Assembly: GCF_000737245.1 (NCBI RefSeq) | Contig: NZ_JPQU01000056.1 | Coordinates: 162,201 to 226,200 of the forward strand | Source of the DNA: Pseudomonas syringae | GTDB lineage: Bacteria > Pseudomonadota > Gammaproteobacteria > Pseudomonadales > Pseudomonadaceae | DNA length: 64,000 bases | Reading direction: 5' to 3' | The notes under the pieces: model-generated | Databases searched by the model: none | Seen by the model: the letters and a program-made list of their open reading frames with translations, nothing else | What the model was told of the DNA's origin: nothing | In this document: positions 1 through 7,261 of the stretch, in pieces | Position numbering within the stretch: position 1 is the first letter of the stretch | Layout: each line of letters starts with the position of its first letter | Translations under genes and position numbers: made by a program

Positions 1-1
1 G

Positions 2-37
2 ACCGTGCTGGCGCCAGCACCTGACCAGACAGCCTAA
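2..37 (+). CDS. C-terminal end of a truncated upstream gene (uncertain)
   Basis: The window opens inside what may be the last codons of a gene: one frame reads TVLAPAPDQTA and stops with TAA at 35-37, thirteen bases before the next start. Another frame stops at 24, so the frame is not certain. If the next gene is a TcuC-type symporter, an upstream tcuB-like gene would be expected, but eleven residues cannot show this. Positions 5-20 are also a perfect palindrome (GTGCTGGC/GCCAGCAC). Confidence 0.3.
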   Translation, partial: TVLAPAPDQTA

Positions 38-50
38 GTGAGAAATTTCC

Positions 51-1343
51 ATGGCCTCGAATACAGGCAAGGGCAAGGCGATCTTTCGCGTTGTCAGCGG
101 CAACTTCCTTGAAATGTTTGACTTCATGGTCTACGGCTTCTACGCCACGGCCATCGCCAAAACCTTCTTCCCCACCGACAGCGCCTTTGCATCACTGATG
201 CTGTCCTTGGCAACCTTTGGCGCAGGCTTCTTGATGCGTCCGCTGGGCGCCATTTTCCTCGGTGCTTATATCGACCGTCACGGTCGTAAGAAAGGCTTGG
301 TCGTGACCTTGGCGATGATGGCCATGGGTACCGTACTGATTGCTTGCGTGCCGGGTTACGCAACTCTGGGCGTCGCGGCACCGCTGCTGGTCTTGCTTGG
401 CCGTCTGCTACAAGGCTTCTCGGCAGGCGTGGAGCTTGGTGGCGTGTCGGTTTATCTCGCAGAGATTTCCACACCGGGTCGCAAGGGTTTCTTCGTCAGC
501 TGGCAGTCTGCAAGCCAGCAAGCAGCCGTGGTGTTCGCCGGCCTGCTGGGCGTGGCGCTGAACCACTGGTTGAGCCCCGCGGAAATGGGCGATTGGGGCT
601 GGCGTGTACCGTTCCTGATCGGCTGCCTGATCGTACCGGTGATCTTCGTCATCCGCCGTTCGATGGAGGAGACTCCGGAGTTCCAGGCTCGCACTCACCG
701 CCCGACCCTCAAAGAGGTGGTGCGCTCAATCGGTCAGAACTTCGGTCTGGTCATTGGCGGCATGGCACTGGTGATCATGACCACGGTGTCGTTCTACCTC
801 ATCACCGCCTACACGCCGACCTTCGGCAAAAACGAGCTACACCTGTCGGACCTCGACAGCTTGCTGGTCACTGTCTGCGTGGGCATCTCGAACTTCATCT
901 GGCTGCCGGTCATGGGCGCGCTTTCCGACCGGATCGGTCGCAAGCCACTGCTGATTAGCGCAACCGTGCTGGCCATTGCGACGGCCTACCCTGCCCTGTC
1001 CTGGCTGGTAGCCCACCCGAGCTTCGGCAACCTGCTGATGGTCGAACTGTGGCTGTCCTTCCTCTATGGCTCGTACAACGGCGCAATGGTCGTGGCCCTG
1101 ACCGAAATCATGCCGGTTGAAGTGCGCACCACTGGCTTCTCCCTGGCCTACAGCCTGGCGACTGCAACCTTCGGCGGCTTCACGCCCGCAGCGTGCACTT
1201 ATCTGATTCACGTGCTGGATAACAAGGCGGCGCCAGGCATCTGGTTGACCGGCGCAGCGGTGCTGGGCTTGCTGGCGACGCTGGTGCTGTTCCGCAAAGG
1301 CGGGCAAAAACTGCAAGCGCCTGAGGCTGTAACTGCCGGCTGA
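51..1343 (+). CDS. MFS tricarboxylate:proton symporter (CitA/TcuC type)
   Basis: A 430-residue inner-membrane transporter of the major facilitator superfamily, metabolite:H+ symporter branch. Visible signs are about twelve hydrophobic segments, the loop 2-3 motif around residues 76-81 (DRHGRKK) and its repeat near residue 290 (GALSDRIGRKP). The N-terminal SGNFLEMFDFMVYGFYA block is typical of citrate/tricarballylate symporters. The expected role is proton-driven uptake of citrate, tricarballylate or a related tricarboxylate. The ATG at 51 follows a weak GAGAAA ribosome site. The gene probably ends an operon entering from the left, since a REPIN and a strong terminator follow. The substrate cannot be fixed from sequence alone; other dicarboxylate or shikimate-type members of the family remain possible. 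Confidence 0.8.
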   Translation: MASNTGKGKAIFRVVSGNFLEMFDFMVYGFYATAIAKTFFPTDSAFASLMLSLATFGAGFLMRPLGAIFLGAYIDRHGRKKGLVVTLAMMAMGTVLIACVPGYATLGVAAPLLVLLGRLLQGFSAGVELGGVSVYLAEISTPGRKGFFVSWQSASQQAAVVFAGLLGVALNHWLSPAEMGDWGWRVPFLIGCLIVPVIFVIRRSMEETPEFQARTHRPTLKEVVRSIGQNFGLVIGGMALVIMTTVSFYLITAYTPTFGKNELHLSDLDSLLVTVCVGISNFIWLPVMGALSDRIGRKPLLISATVLAIATAYPALSWLVAHPSFGNLLMVELWLSFLYGSYNGAMVVALTEIMPVEVRTTGFSLAYSLATATFGGFTPAACTYLIHVLDNKAAPGIWLTGAAVLGLLATLVLFRKGGQKLQAPEAVTAG

Positions 1344-1351
1344 GTTACCCC

Positions 1352-1442
1352 CTGTAGGAGCGAGCTTGCTCGCGATGGCATTCTGTCTGGCAAGCATTCT
1401 TTCGAATGACGGCCCCCATCGCGAGCAAGCTCGCTCCTACAG
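1352..1442. repeat. REPIN (REP doublet)
   Basis: Two 27-base REP units in perfect inverted orientation (1352-1378 and 1416-1442, arm beginning CTGTAGGAGCGAGCTTGCTC) enclose a 37-base centre. It lies between the symporter stop and the terminator. Confidence 0.9.
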
Positions 1443-1460
1443 TTCTTCCGGGTCCCGCAC

Positions 1461-1501
1461 AAAAAAAACGCCCCGACCAGTTACCCGGTCGGGGCGTTTT
1501 T
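1461..1501. terminator. Bidirectional rho-independent terminator
   Basis: A perfect 10-bp stem (CGCCCCGACC 1469-1478 with GGTCGGGGCG 1487-1496) around an 8-base loop has eight A on the left and five T on the right. It can therefore end both the plus-strand symporter and the minus-strand gap gene. Confidence 0.93.
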
Positions 1502-1522
1502 CATTTCAGCCTGGAGCAGTAA

Positions 1523-2986
1523 TCAGCGCGGGAATGCCGGAGGGTTAACGCCCGCCATGTCTTCCATTACGCGAACCACCTGGCAACTGTAACCGAATTC
1601 GTTGTCGTACCAGACGTACAGGACAACGCGGTTATCGTTGACGATGGTGGCTTCAGCATCCACAACACCGGCGTGGCGCGAGCCAACGAAGTCAGTGGAA
1701 ACCACTTCCTGCGAATTGACGAAGTCGATCTGCTTGTGCAGGTCCGAGTGCAGCGCCATGTAACGCAGGTACTCGTTCATTTCTTCGCGAGTGGTCGCTT
1801 TCTCAAGGTTCAGGTTGAGAATGGCCATGGACACGTTAGGCGTCGGAACACGAATCGCGTTACCGGTCAGTTTGCCAGCCAGCTCAGGCAATGCCTTTGC
1901 AGCAGCGGTGGCAGCTCCGGTTTCAGTGATCACCATGTTCAGCGCGGCGCTGCGGCCACGGCGATCGCCTTTGTGGAAGTTGTCGATCAGGTTCTGGTCG
2001 TTGGTGTACGAGTGAACCGTTTCAACGTGACCGTTGACGATACCGAACTTGTCGTTGACTGCCTTGAGCACCGGCACGATGGCGTTAGTGGTGCAGGAAG
2101 CAGCCGATACGATCTTGTCGTCAGCAGTGATTTCGCCGTGGTTGATACCGTGAACGATGTTCTTCAGCTTGCCTTTGCCAGGTGCGGTCAGAACCACGCG
2201 GTCAATACCCGGGCAGGACAAATGCTGGCCCAGACCTTCCGCATCACGCCATACACCGGTGTTGTCCACCAGCAGTGCGTCCTTGATACCGTACTGGGTG
2301 TAATCCACCTCGGTCGGATTCTTGGCGTAGATCACCTGAATCAGGTTGCCGTTGGCCGTGATGGTGCTGTTGGCTTCATCAATGGTGATGGTGCCATCGA
2401 ACGGGCCGTGTACCGAGTCACGACGCAGCAGGCTTGCGCGTTTGACCAGATCATTCTCGGCGCCCTTGCGGACCACGATTGCACGCAGGCGCAGGCCATC
2501 GCCGCCACCGGTTTTTTCGATCAGGATGCGCGCCAGCAGGCGACCAATCCGGCCGAAACCGTAAAGCACGACATCAGTGCCTTTGCGCGGGCTGGCGCTT
2601 TGCTGACCGACCAGCTCGGCCAGTTCTTCACGCACGAACTGCTCGGCGGTGCGGCCATTGCCTTCAGTCTTGAACTTGACGGCAAGCTTGCCGAGATCCA
2701 CCGAAGCGGCACCCAGCTTGAGCTCGCTCATCGCCTTGATCAGCGGGAACGTCTCGTGTACGGACAACTCACTTGCATCGGATTGACGATGACGCGCAAA
2801 GCGGTGGGCCTTGAGGATCGCAATCACTGAACGGTTGATCAGGCTGCGGCCATAGATCGAACTCACCACATTGTTATTGCGGTAGAGCTGACCGATAAGC
2901 GGGATCATCGCCTCGGCGAGGGCTTCACGATCGATCCATTCACCAAGACACTGGTCGGGCTTCTGAGTCACGGGAACCTTCCACAT
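1523..2986 (-). CDS. gap: Glyceraldehyde-3-phosphate dehydrogenase with N-terminal extension
   Basis: Interconverts glyceraldehyde-3-phosphate and 1,3-bisphosphoglycerate with NAD(P) in central carbon metabolism. The Rossmann start (VVLYGFGRIGRLL) is at about residues 139-151, and the catalytic cysteine lies in SAASCTTNAIVPV (Cys298). The protein has 487 residues against about 335 for ordinary GAPDH. The excess is an N-terminal segment of roughly 137 residues, predicted soluble and helical, with no motif I recognise. A gap gene next to mfd with such an extension is, to my knowledge, normal for Pseudomonas. It is transcribed divergently from mfd and ends at the terminator at 1461-1501. Cofactor preference and glycolytic versus gluconeogenic use cannot be read from the sequence. 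Confidence 0.93.
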   Translation of the reverse strand: MWKVPVTQKPDQCLGEWIDREALAEAMIPLIGQLYRNNNVVSSIYGRSLINRSVIAILKAHRFARHRQSDASELSVHETFPLIKAMSELKLGAASVDLGKLAVKFKTEGNGRTAEQFVREELAELVGQQSASPRKGTDVVLYGFGRIGRLLARILIEKTGGGDGLRLRAIVVRKGAENDLVKRASLLRRDSVHGPFDGTITIDEANSTITANGNLIQVIYAKNPTEVDYTQYGIKDALLVDNTGVWRDAEGLGQHLSCPGIDRVVLTAPGKGKLKNIVHGINHGEITADDKIVSAASCTTNAIVPVLKAVNDKFGIVNGHVETVHSYTNDQNLIDNFHKGDRRGRSAALNMVITETGAATAAAKALPELAGKLTGNAIRVPTPNVSMAILNLNLEKATTREEMNEYLRYMALHSDLHKQIDFVNSQEVVSTDFVGSRHAGVVDAEATIVNDNRVVLYVWYDNEFGYSCQVVRVMEDMAGVNPPAFPR

Positions 2987-3086
2987 GTAGGGGCTGAAAA
3001 AAGGGGCTACATTATGCCGCCGCCTTTGTTTATGAGCAATGCGCGGTTGTCAGATCAGCGTTCACTACATTTTGTTCCGCTGCACG

Positions 3087-3114
3087 GCAGAAATGCTGCG
3101 CGTGGCATTTCTGC
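3087..3114. promoter_or_regulatory. Inverted repeat between divergent gap and mfd
   Basis: Perfect 10-bp arms (GCAGAAATGC 3087-3096 and GCATTTCTGC 3105-3114) with an 8-base centre lie in the 215-base divergent promoter region. No T-tract follows, so an operator is more likely than a terminator. The protein that might bind is unknown. Confidence 0.45.
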
Positions 3115-3134
3115 TTCATAGCGTAGTCTGAAAA

Positions 3135-3164
3135 CTGACAGCTGCTATCTCTGACCGGTACAAT
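3135..3164 (+). promoter_or_regulatory. Candidate sigma-70 promoter for mfd
   Basis: A -35-like CTGACA (3135-3140) and a -10-like TACAAT (3159-3164) are 18 bases apart, about 40 bases upstream of the mfd start. This is pattern only. Confidence 0.45.
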
Positions 3165-3201
3165 CGCCGCCCCTGTCGCAACGCTTGGAGCTCAATCTTC
3201 C

Positions 3202-6200
3202 GTGCCCGTTCTGCGTCTACCGCTTCTCCCTGCTGCCGCAGGCAAACAACACTGGGGCAACCTTCCCGGTGCCGCCCTGAGCCTGGCCATTGCCGAGGCT
3301 GCAAGCGCCGCCAAGCGCTTCACCCTGCTCTTGACCGCTGACAGCCAGAGTGCCGAGCGCCTGGAGCAGGAGCTGAAGTTCTTCGCGCCCGATTTGCCGG
3401 TGTTGCATTTCCCGGATTGGGAGACGCTACCATACGATTTGTTCTCGCCGCACCAGGACATCATTTCCCAGCGTATCGCCAGCCTTTATCGCTTGCCTGA
3501 GCTGATGCATGGCGTACTGGTAGTGCCGATCACCACAGCCCTACATCGTCTGGCACCGACCAAATTCCTGTTGGGCAGCAGCCTGGTGCTGGACATCGGT
3601 CAGAAGCTCGACATCGAAGCAATGCGCACGCGCCTTGAAGCCAGCGGCTATCGCTATGTGGACACGGTGTATGAGCACGGCGAGTTCACGGTACGCGGCA
3701 ACCTGCTCGATCTGTTCCCGATGGGCAGCAAGCTGCCGTACCGGATCGACCTGTTCGATGACGAAATCGAAACCCTGCGCACCTTCGATCCGGAAAACCA
3801 GCGGTCCATCGACAAGGTTGAGTCGGTGCGCCTGCTGCCAGCCCGAGAATTTCCGCTGCAGAAGGAAGAAGTCACCCGTTTCAAGGCCCGCTTTCGCGAG
3901 CGCTTTGATGTGGACTTCCGCCGCAGCCCGATCTTCCAGGACCTGAGTAGCGGCATCACCCCGGCCGGTATCGAGTACTACCTGCCGCTATTCTTCGAAG
4001 AAACCTCGACCCTGTTTGACTACCTGCCCCAAGACACGCAAGTGTTTTCCCTGCCGGGCATCGAACAGGCGGCCGAAAACTTCTGGAACGACGTCCGCAA
4101 CCGCTACGAAGAGCGCCGGGTCGATCCGGAGCGTCCTTTATTGCCTCCTGCCGAATTGTTCCTGCCGGTGGAAGACTGCTTCGCCCGGTTGAAAAACTGG
4201 CCCCGTGTCGTCGCCAGCCAGCAGGATGTTGATGCTGGCGTCGGCCGTGAGCGTTTCCCGGCACAACTGTTGCCGGAACTGGCCATTGAAGCCAAAGCCA
4301 GTCAGCCACTCGCAGCATTGTCGAAGTTCATTGAGGAATTCGACGGCCGCATCCTGTTCACCGCTGAATCAGCAGGTCGCCGGGAAGTACTGCTGGAGCT
4401 CCTCGAACGCCTGAAGCTACGCCCAAAAACCGTCGACAGCTGGAATGACTTCGTAATAGGCAAGGATCGACTGTCGATCACCATCGCGCCTCTCGACGAC
4501 GGTCTGCTGCTTGAACAACCGGCCATTGCGCTGATTGCCGAGAGCCCGTTGTTCGGCCAGCGGGTCATGCAGCGTCGACGTCGTGAAAAACGCACCGACG
4601 GCGGCAATAACGATGCGGTGATCAAAAACCTCACCGAACTGCGTGAAGGCGCGCCGGTGGTGCACATCGATCACGGCGTCGGTCGTTACCTGGGTCTTGC
4701 CACCCTGGAAGTGGAAAACCAGGTCGCCGAGTTCCTGATGCTGGCCTACGCCGAGGACGCCAAGCTTTACGTCCCGGTGGCCAACCTGCACTTGATCGCC
4801 CGCTACACCGGCAGCGACGACGCCTTGGCCCCGTTGCACCGTTTGGGCTCCGAAGTCTGGCAGAAAGCCAAGCGCAAAGCCGCCGAGCAAGTCCGCGATG
4901 TGGCGGCCGAGCTGCTGGATATCTACGCCCGCCGCGCGGCTCGGGAAGGTTATGCCTTTGCCGATCCGAAAGCCGACTACGCCACGTTCAGTGCCGGCTT
5001 CCCGTTCGAAGAGACACCGGATCAACAAACCACTATTGATGCCGTGCGGGCCGACATGCTCGCCCCCAAGCCCATGGATCGCCTGGTCTGCGGCGATGTG
5101 GGTTTCGGCAAGACCGAAGTGGCGATGCGCGCAGCGTTTATCGCCGTGCATGGCGGTCGTCAGGTGGCAATTCTGGTCCCGACCACCCTGCTCGCTCAAC
5201 AGCACTACAACAGCTTCCGCGACCGCTTCGCCGACTGGCCAGTGAGTGTGGAAGTGATGAGCCGCTTCAAGTCAGCCAAAGAGGTCAACGCCGCAGTGGC
5301 GGATCTGGCCGAAGGCAAGATCGACATCGTCATCGGCACCCACAAGCTGTTGCAGGACGACGTCAAGATCAAGAACCTCGGCCTGGTGATCATCGACGAA
5401 GAGCACCGCTTCGGGGTACGCCAGAAAGAACAACTCAAGGCGCTGCGCAGCGAAGTCGACATCCTGACCCTGACCGCTACGCCGATTCCACGCACGCTGA
5501 ACATGGCGGTCTCGGGCATGCGCGACCTGTCGATCATTGCCACGCCGCCAGCGCGTCGCCTGTCAGTGCGCACCTTCGTCATGGAGCAGAACAAGCCCAC
5601 GATCAAAGAAGCGCTGTTGCGTGAACTGTTACGTGGCGGCCAGGTGTATTACCTGCACAACGATGTGAAAACCATCGAGAAATGCGCGGCCGATCTCGCT
5701 GAGCTGGTACCAGAAGCCCGTATCGGCATTGGCCACGGGCAGATGCGCGAGCGCGAACTCGAACAGGTGATGAGCGACTTCTATCACAAGCGTTTCAACG
5801 TGCTGATCGCCTCGACCATCATCGAGACCGGTATCGACGTGCCGAGCGCTAACACCATCATCATCGAGCGCGCTGACAAATTTGGCCTGGCGCAGCTGCA
5901 CCAGTTGCGTGGTCGGGTCGGACGCAGTCACCACCAGGCTTATGCCTATCTGCTCACCCCGCCCCGCAGCCAGATCACGCCGGATGCCGAAAAGCGTCTG
6001 GACGCCATCGCCAACACGCAGGACCTGGGCGCCGGCTTTGTGCTGGCGACCAACGACCTGGAAATCCGCGGTGCAGGCGAACTGCTCGGAGATGGCCAGA
6101 GCGGGCAAATCCAGGCGGTGGGTTTCACGCTCTACATGGAAATGCTCGAACGCGCGGTGAAATCCATCCGCAAAGGCGAACAGCCGAATCTCGACCAGCC

Positions 6201-6654
6201 ATTGGGCGGCGGGCCGGAAATCAATCTGCGTGTGCCTGCGCTGATTCCCGAAGCGTATCTGCCGGATGTTCACACGCGCCTGATCCTGTACAAGCGCATC
6301 GCCAATGCCGCCGACGAAGACAGTCTGAAAGACCTGCAAGTAGAGATGATCGACCGCTTCGGCCTGCTGCCAGAGCCCACCAAACATCTGGTGCGGATCA
6401 CGCTGCTAAAGTTGCAGGCCGAGCAGTTGGGCATCAAGAAGGTCGATGCCGGACCACAAGGTGGCCGAATCGAATTTGCCGCCGATACCCCGGTAGATCC
6501 ACTGACGTTGATCAAGCTGATTCAGGGCCAACCCAACCGTTACAAATTCGAAGGCGCCACGCTGTTCAAATTCATGGTGCCCATGGAACGTCCGGAAGAG
6601 CGTTTCAACACCATTGAAGCTCTGTTCGAGCGCCTGACCCCGAAAACTGCTTGA
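3202..6654 (+). CDS. mfd: Transcription-repair coupling factor Mfd
   Basis: An ATP-dependent translocase that removes RNA polymerase stalled at DNA lesions and recruits UvrA for nucleotide excision repair. It has 1150 residues, the full family length, in the usual order: N-terminal UvrB-homology region (about 1-340), RNA-polymerase-interacting domain (about 460-540), RecG-like motor with Walker A GDVGFGKTEV near residue 630 and DEEH box (IIDEEHRFGV) near 731, then the TRG motif region and C-terminal TRCF domain. The start is GTG at 3202, which gives the expected N-terminus MPVLRLPLLP. It is followed directly by the csiV-like gene, which is probably cotranscribed. Confidence 0.98.
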   Translation: MPVLRLPLLPAAAGKQHWGNLPGAALSLAIAEAASAAKRFTLLLTADSQSAERLEQELKFFAPDLPVLHFPDWETLPYDLFSPHQDIISQRIASLYRLPELMHGVLVVPITTALHRLAPTKFLLGSSLVLDIGQKLDIEAMRTRLEASGYRYVDTVYEHGEFTVRGNLLDLFPMGSKLPYRIDLFDDEIETLRTFDPENQRSIDKVESVRLLPAREFPLQKEEVTRFKARFRERFDVDFRRSPIFQDLSSGITPAGIEYYLPLFFEETSTLFDYLPQDTQVFSLPGIEQAAENFWNDVRNRYEERRVDPERPLLPPAELFLPVEDCFARLKNWPRVVASQQDVDAGVGRERFPAQLLPELAIEAKASQPLAALSKFIEEFDGRILFTAESAGRREVLLELLERLKLRPKTVDSWNDFVIGKDRLSITIAPLDDGLLLEQPAIALIAESPLFGQRVMQRRRREKRTDGGNNDAVIKNLTELREGAPVVHIDHGVGRYLGLATLEVENQVAEFLMLAYAEDAKLYVPVANLHLIARYTGSDDALAPLHRLGSEVWQKAKRKAAEQVRDVAAELLDIYARRAAREGYAFADPKADYATFSAGFPFEETPDQQTTIDAVRADMLAPKPMDRLVCGDVGFGKTEVAMRAAFIAVHGGRQVAILVPTTLLAQQHYNSFRDRFADWPVSVEVMSRFKSAKEVNAAVADLAEGKIDIVIGTHKLLQDDVKIKNLGLVIIDEEHRFGVRQKEQLKALRSEVDILTLTATPIPRTLNMAVSGMRDLSIIATPPARRLSVRTFVMEQNKPTIKEALLRELLRGGQVYYLHNDVKTIEKCAADLAELVPEARIGIGHGQMRERELEQVMSDFYHKRFNVLIASTIIETGIDVPSANTIIIERADKFGLAQLHQLRGRVGRSHHQAYAYLLTPPRSQITPDAEKRLDAIANTQDLGAGFVLATNDLEIRGAGELLGDGQSGQIQAVGFTLYMEMLERAVKSIRKGEQPNLDQPLGGGPEINLRVPALIPEAYLPDVHTRLILYKRIANAADEDSLKDLQVEMIDRFGLLPEPTKHLVRITLLKLQAEQLGIKKVDAGPQGGRIEFAADTPVDPLTLIKLIQGQPNRYKFEGATLFKFMVPMERPEERFNTIEALFERLTPKTA

Positions 6655-6665
6655 AGGATTCATCC

Positions 6666-7190
6666 ATGCGCGTGTTTCATTCACTCATTCTGCTGCTGAC
6701 CCTGATAGCGCCAGCAGCCTTTGCCGATGGCAGCTATCAGGTCGAAATGATCCTGTTCCGCCAGCAGGGCGAGCCTGCCGCGACCCGGCAGTTCGCACCT
6801 GAAGACTGGGCAAAGGGCGCGCAGAAAATCGACGCGAGCAATGAGCGCGGCGTGGCGCTGACGGATCTCGCCAACAAGCTCAATGATGGCGGCACCTATC
6901 AGGTGGTCCTGCATCGCGCCTGGCAGCAGATCCTGAGCCCGGAACCGAGCAAAATGGCGGTTACCAGTGGCCAGGAAAAATTCGGGCATTTCCCCATCGA
7001 GGGCACCGTCAGCATTGCACTGGCACGCTTTACCGATATTGCGGCAGACTTCTGGGTCAACCAGCTGGATGCCCATGGCGTGCTGACCAGCAGCGAACGC
7101 ATGAAGCAGACCACTCGGGTGAAAAACGGAGAACTGACCTACATGGACAACGGAAGTCTGGCCATGCTGATTAAAGTATCGCCACTGTGA
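6666..7190 (+). CDS. CsiV-family periplasmic protein
   Basis: A 174-residue exported protein with a clear signal peptide (MRVFHSLILLLTLIAPAAFA). The mature part starts with the YQVEMILFRQ pattern of the peptidoglycan-binding CsiV family (DUF2803). The family member studied in Vibrio binds peptidoglycan and supports growth in the presence of D-amino acids. Here the role is inferred only from family. The ATG at 6666 was chosen because it is 11 bases after the mfd stop and has AAGGAT at 6654-6659; a TTG at 6651 would lengthen the signal peptide for no gain. Confidence 0.78.
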   Translation: MRVFHSLILLLTLIAPAAFADGSYQVEMILFRQQGEPAATRQFAPEDWAKGAQKIDASNERGVALTDLANKLNDGGTYQVVLHRAWQQILSPEPSKMAVTSGQEKFGHFPIEGTVSIALARFTDIAADFWVNQLDAHGVLTSSERMKQTTRVKNGELTYMDNGSLAMLIKVSPL

Positions 7191-7261
7191 CCACTCAAGG
7201 AGCGCATGTGGCGCTTCTTGTCCCTTTTGAGCATCGCTGCGGCGTAGGGCTGTATTGAACT

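Noticed and set aside
1673..2830. A 385-codon frame opposite gap
   Set aside because: Antisense shadow inside a certain GAPDH gene.
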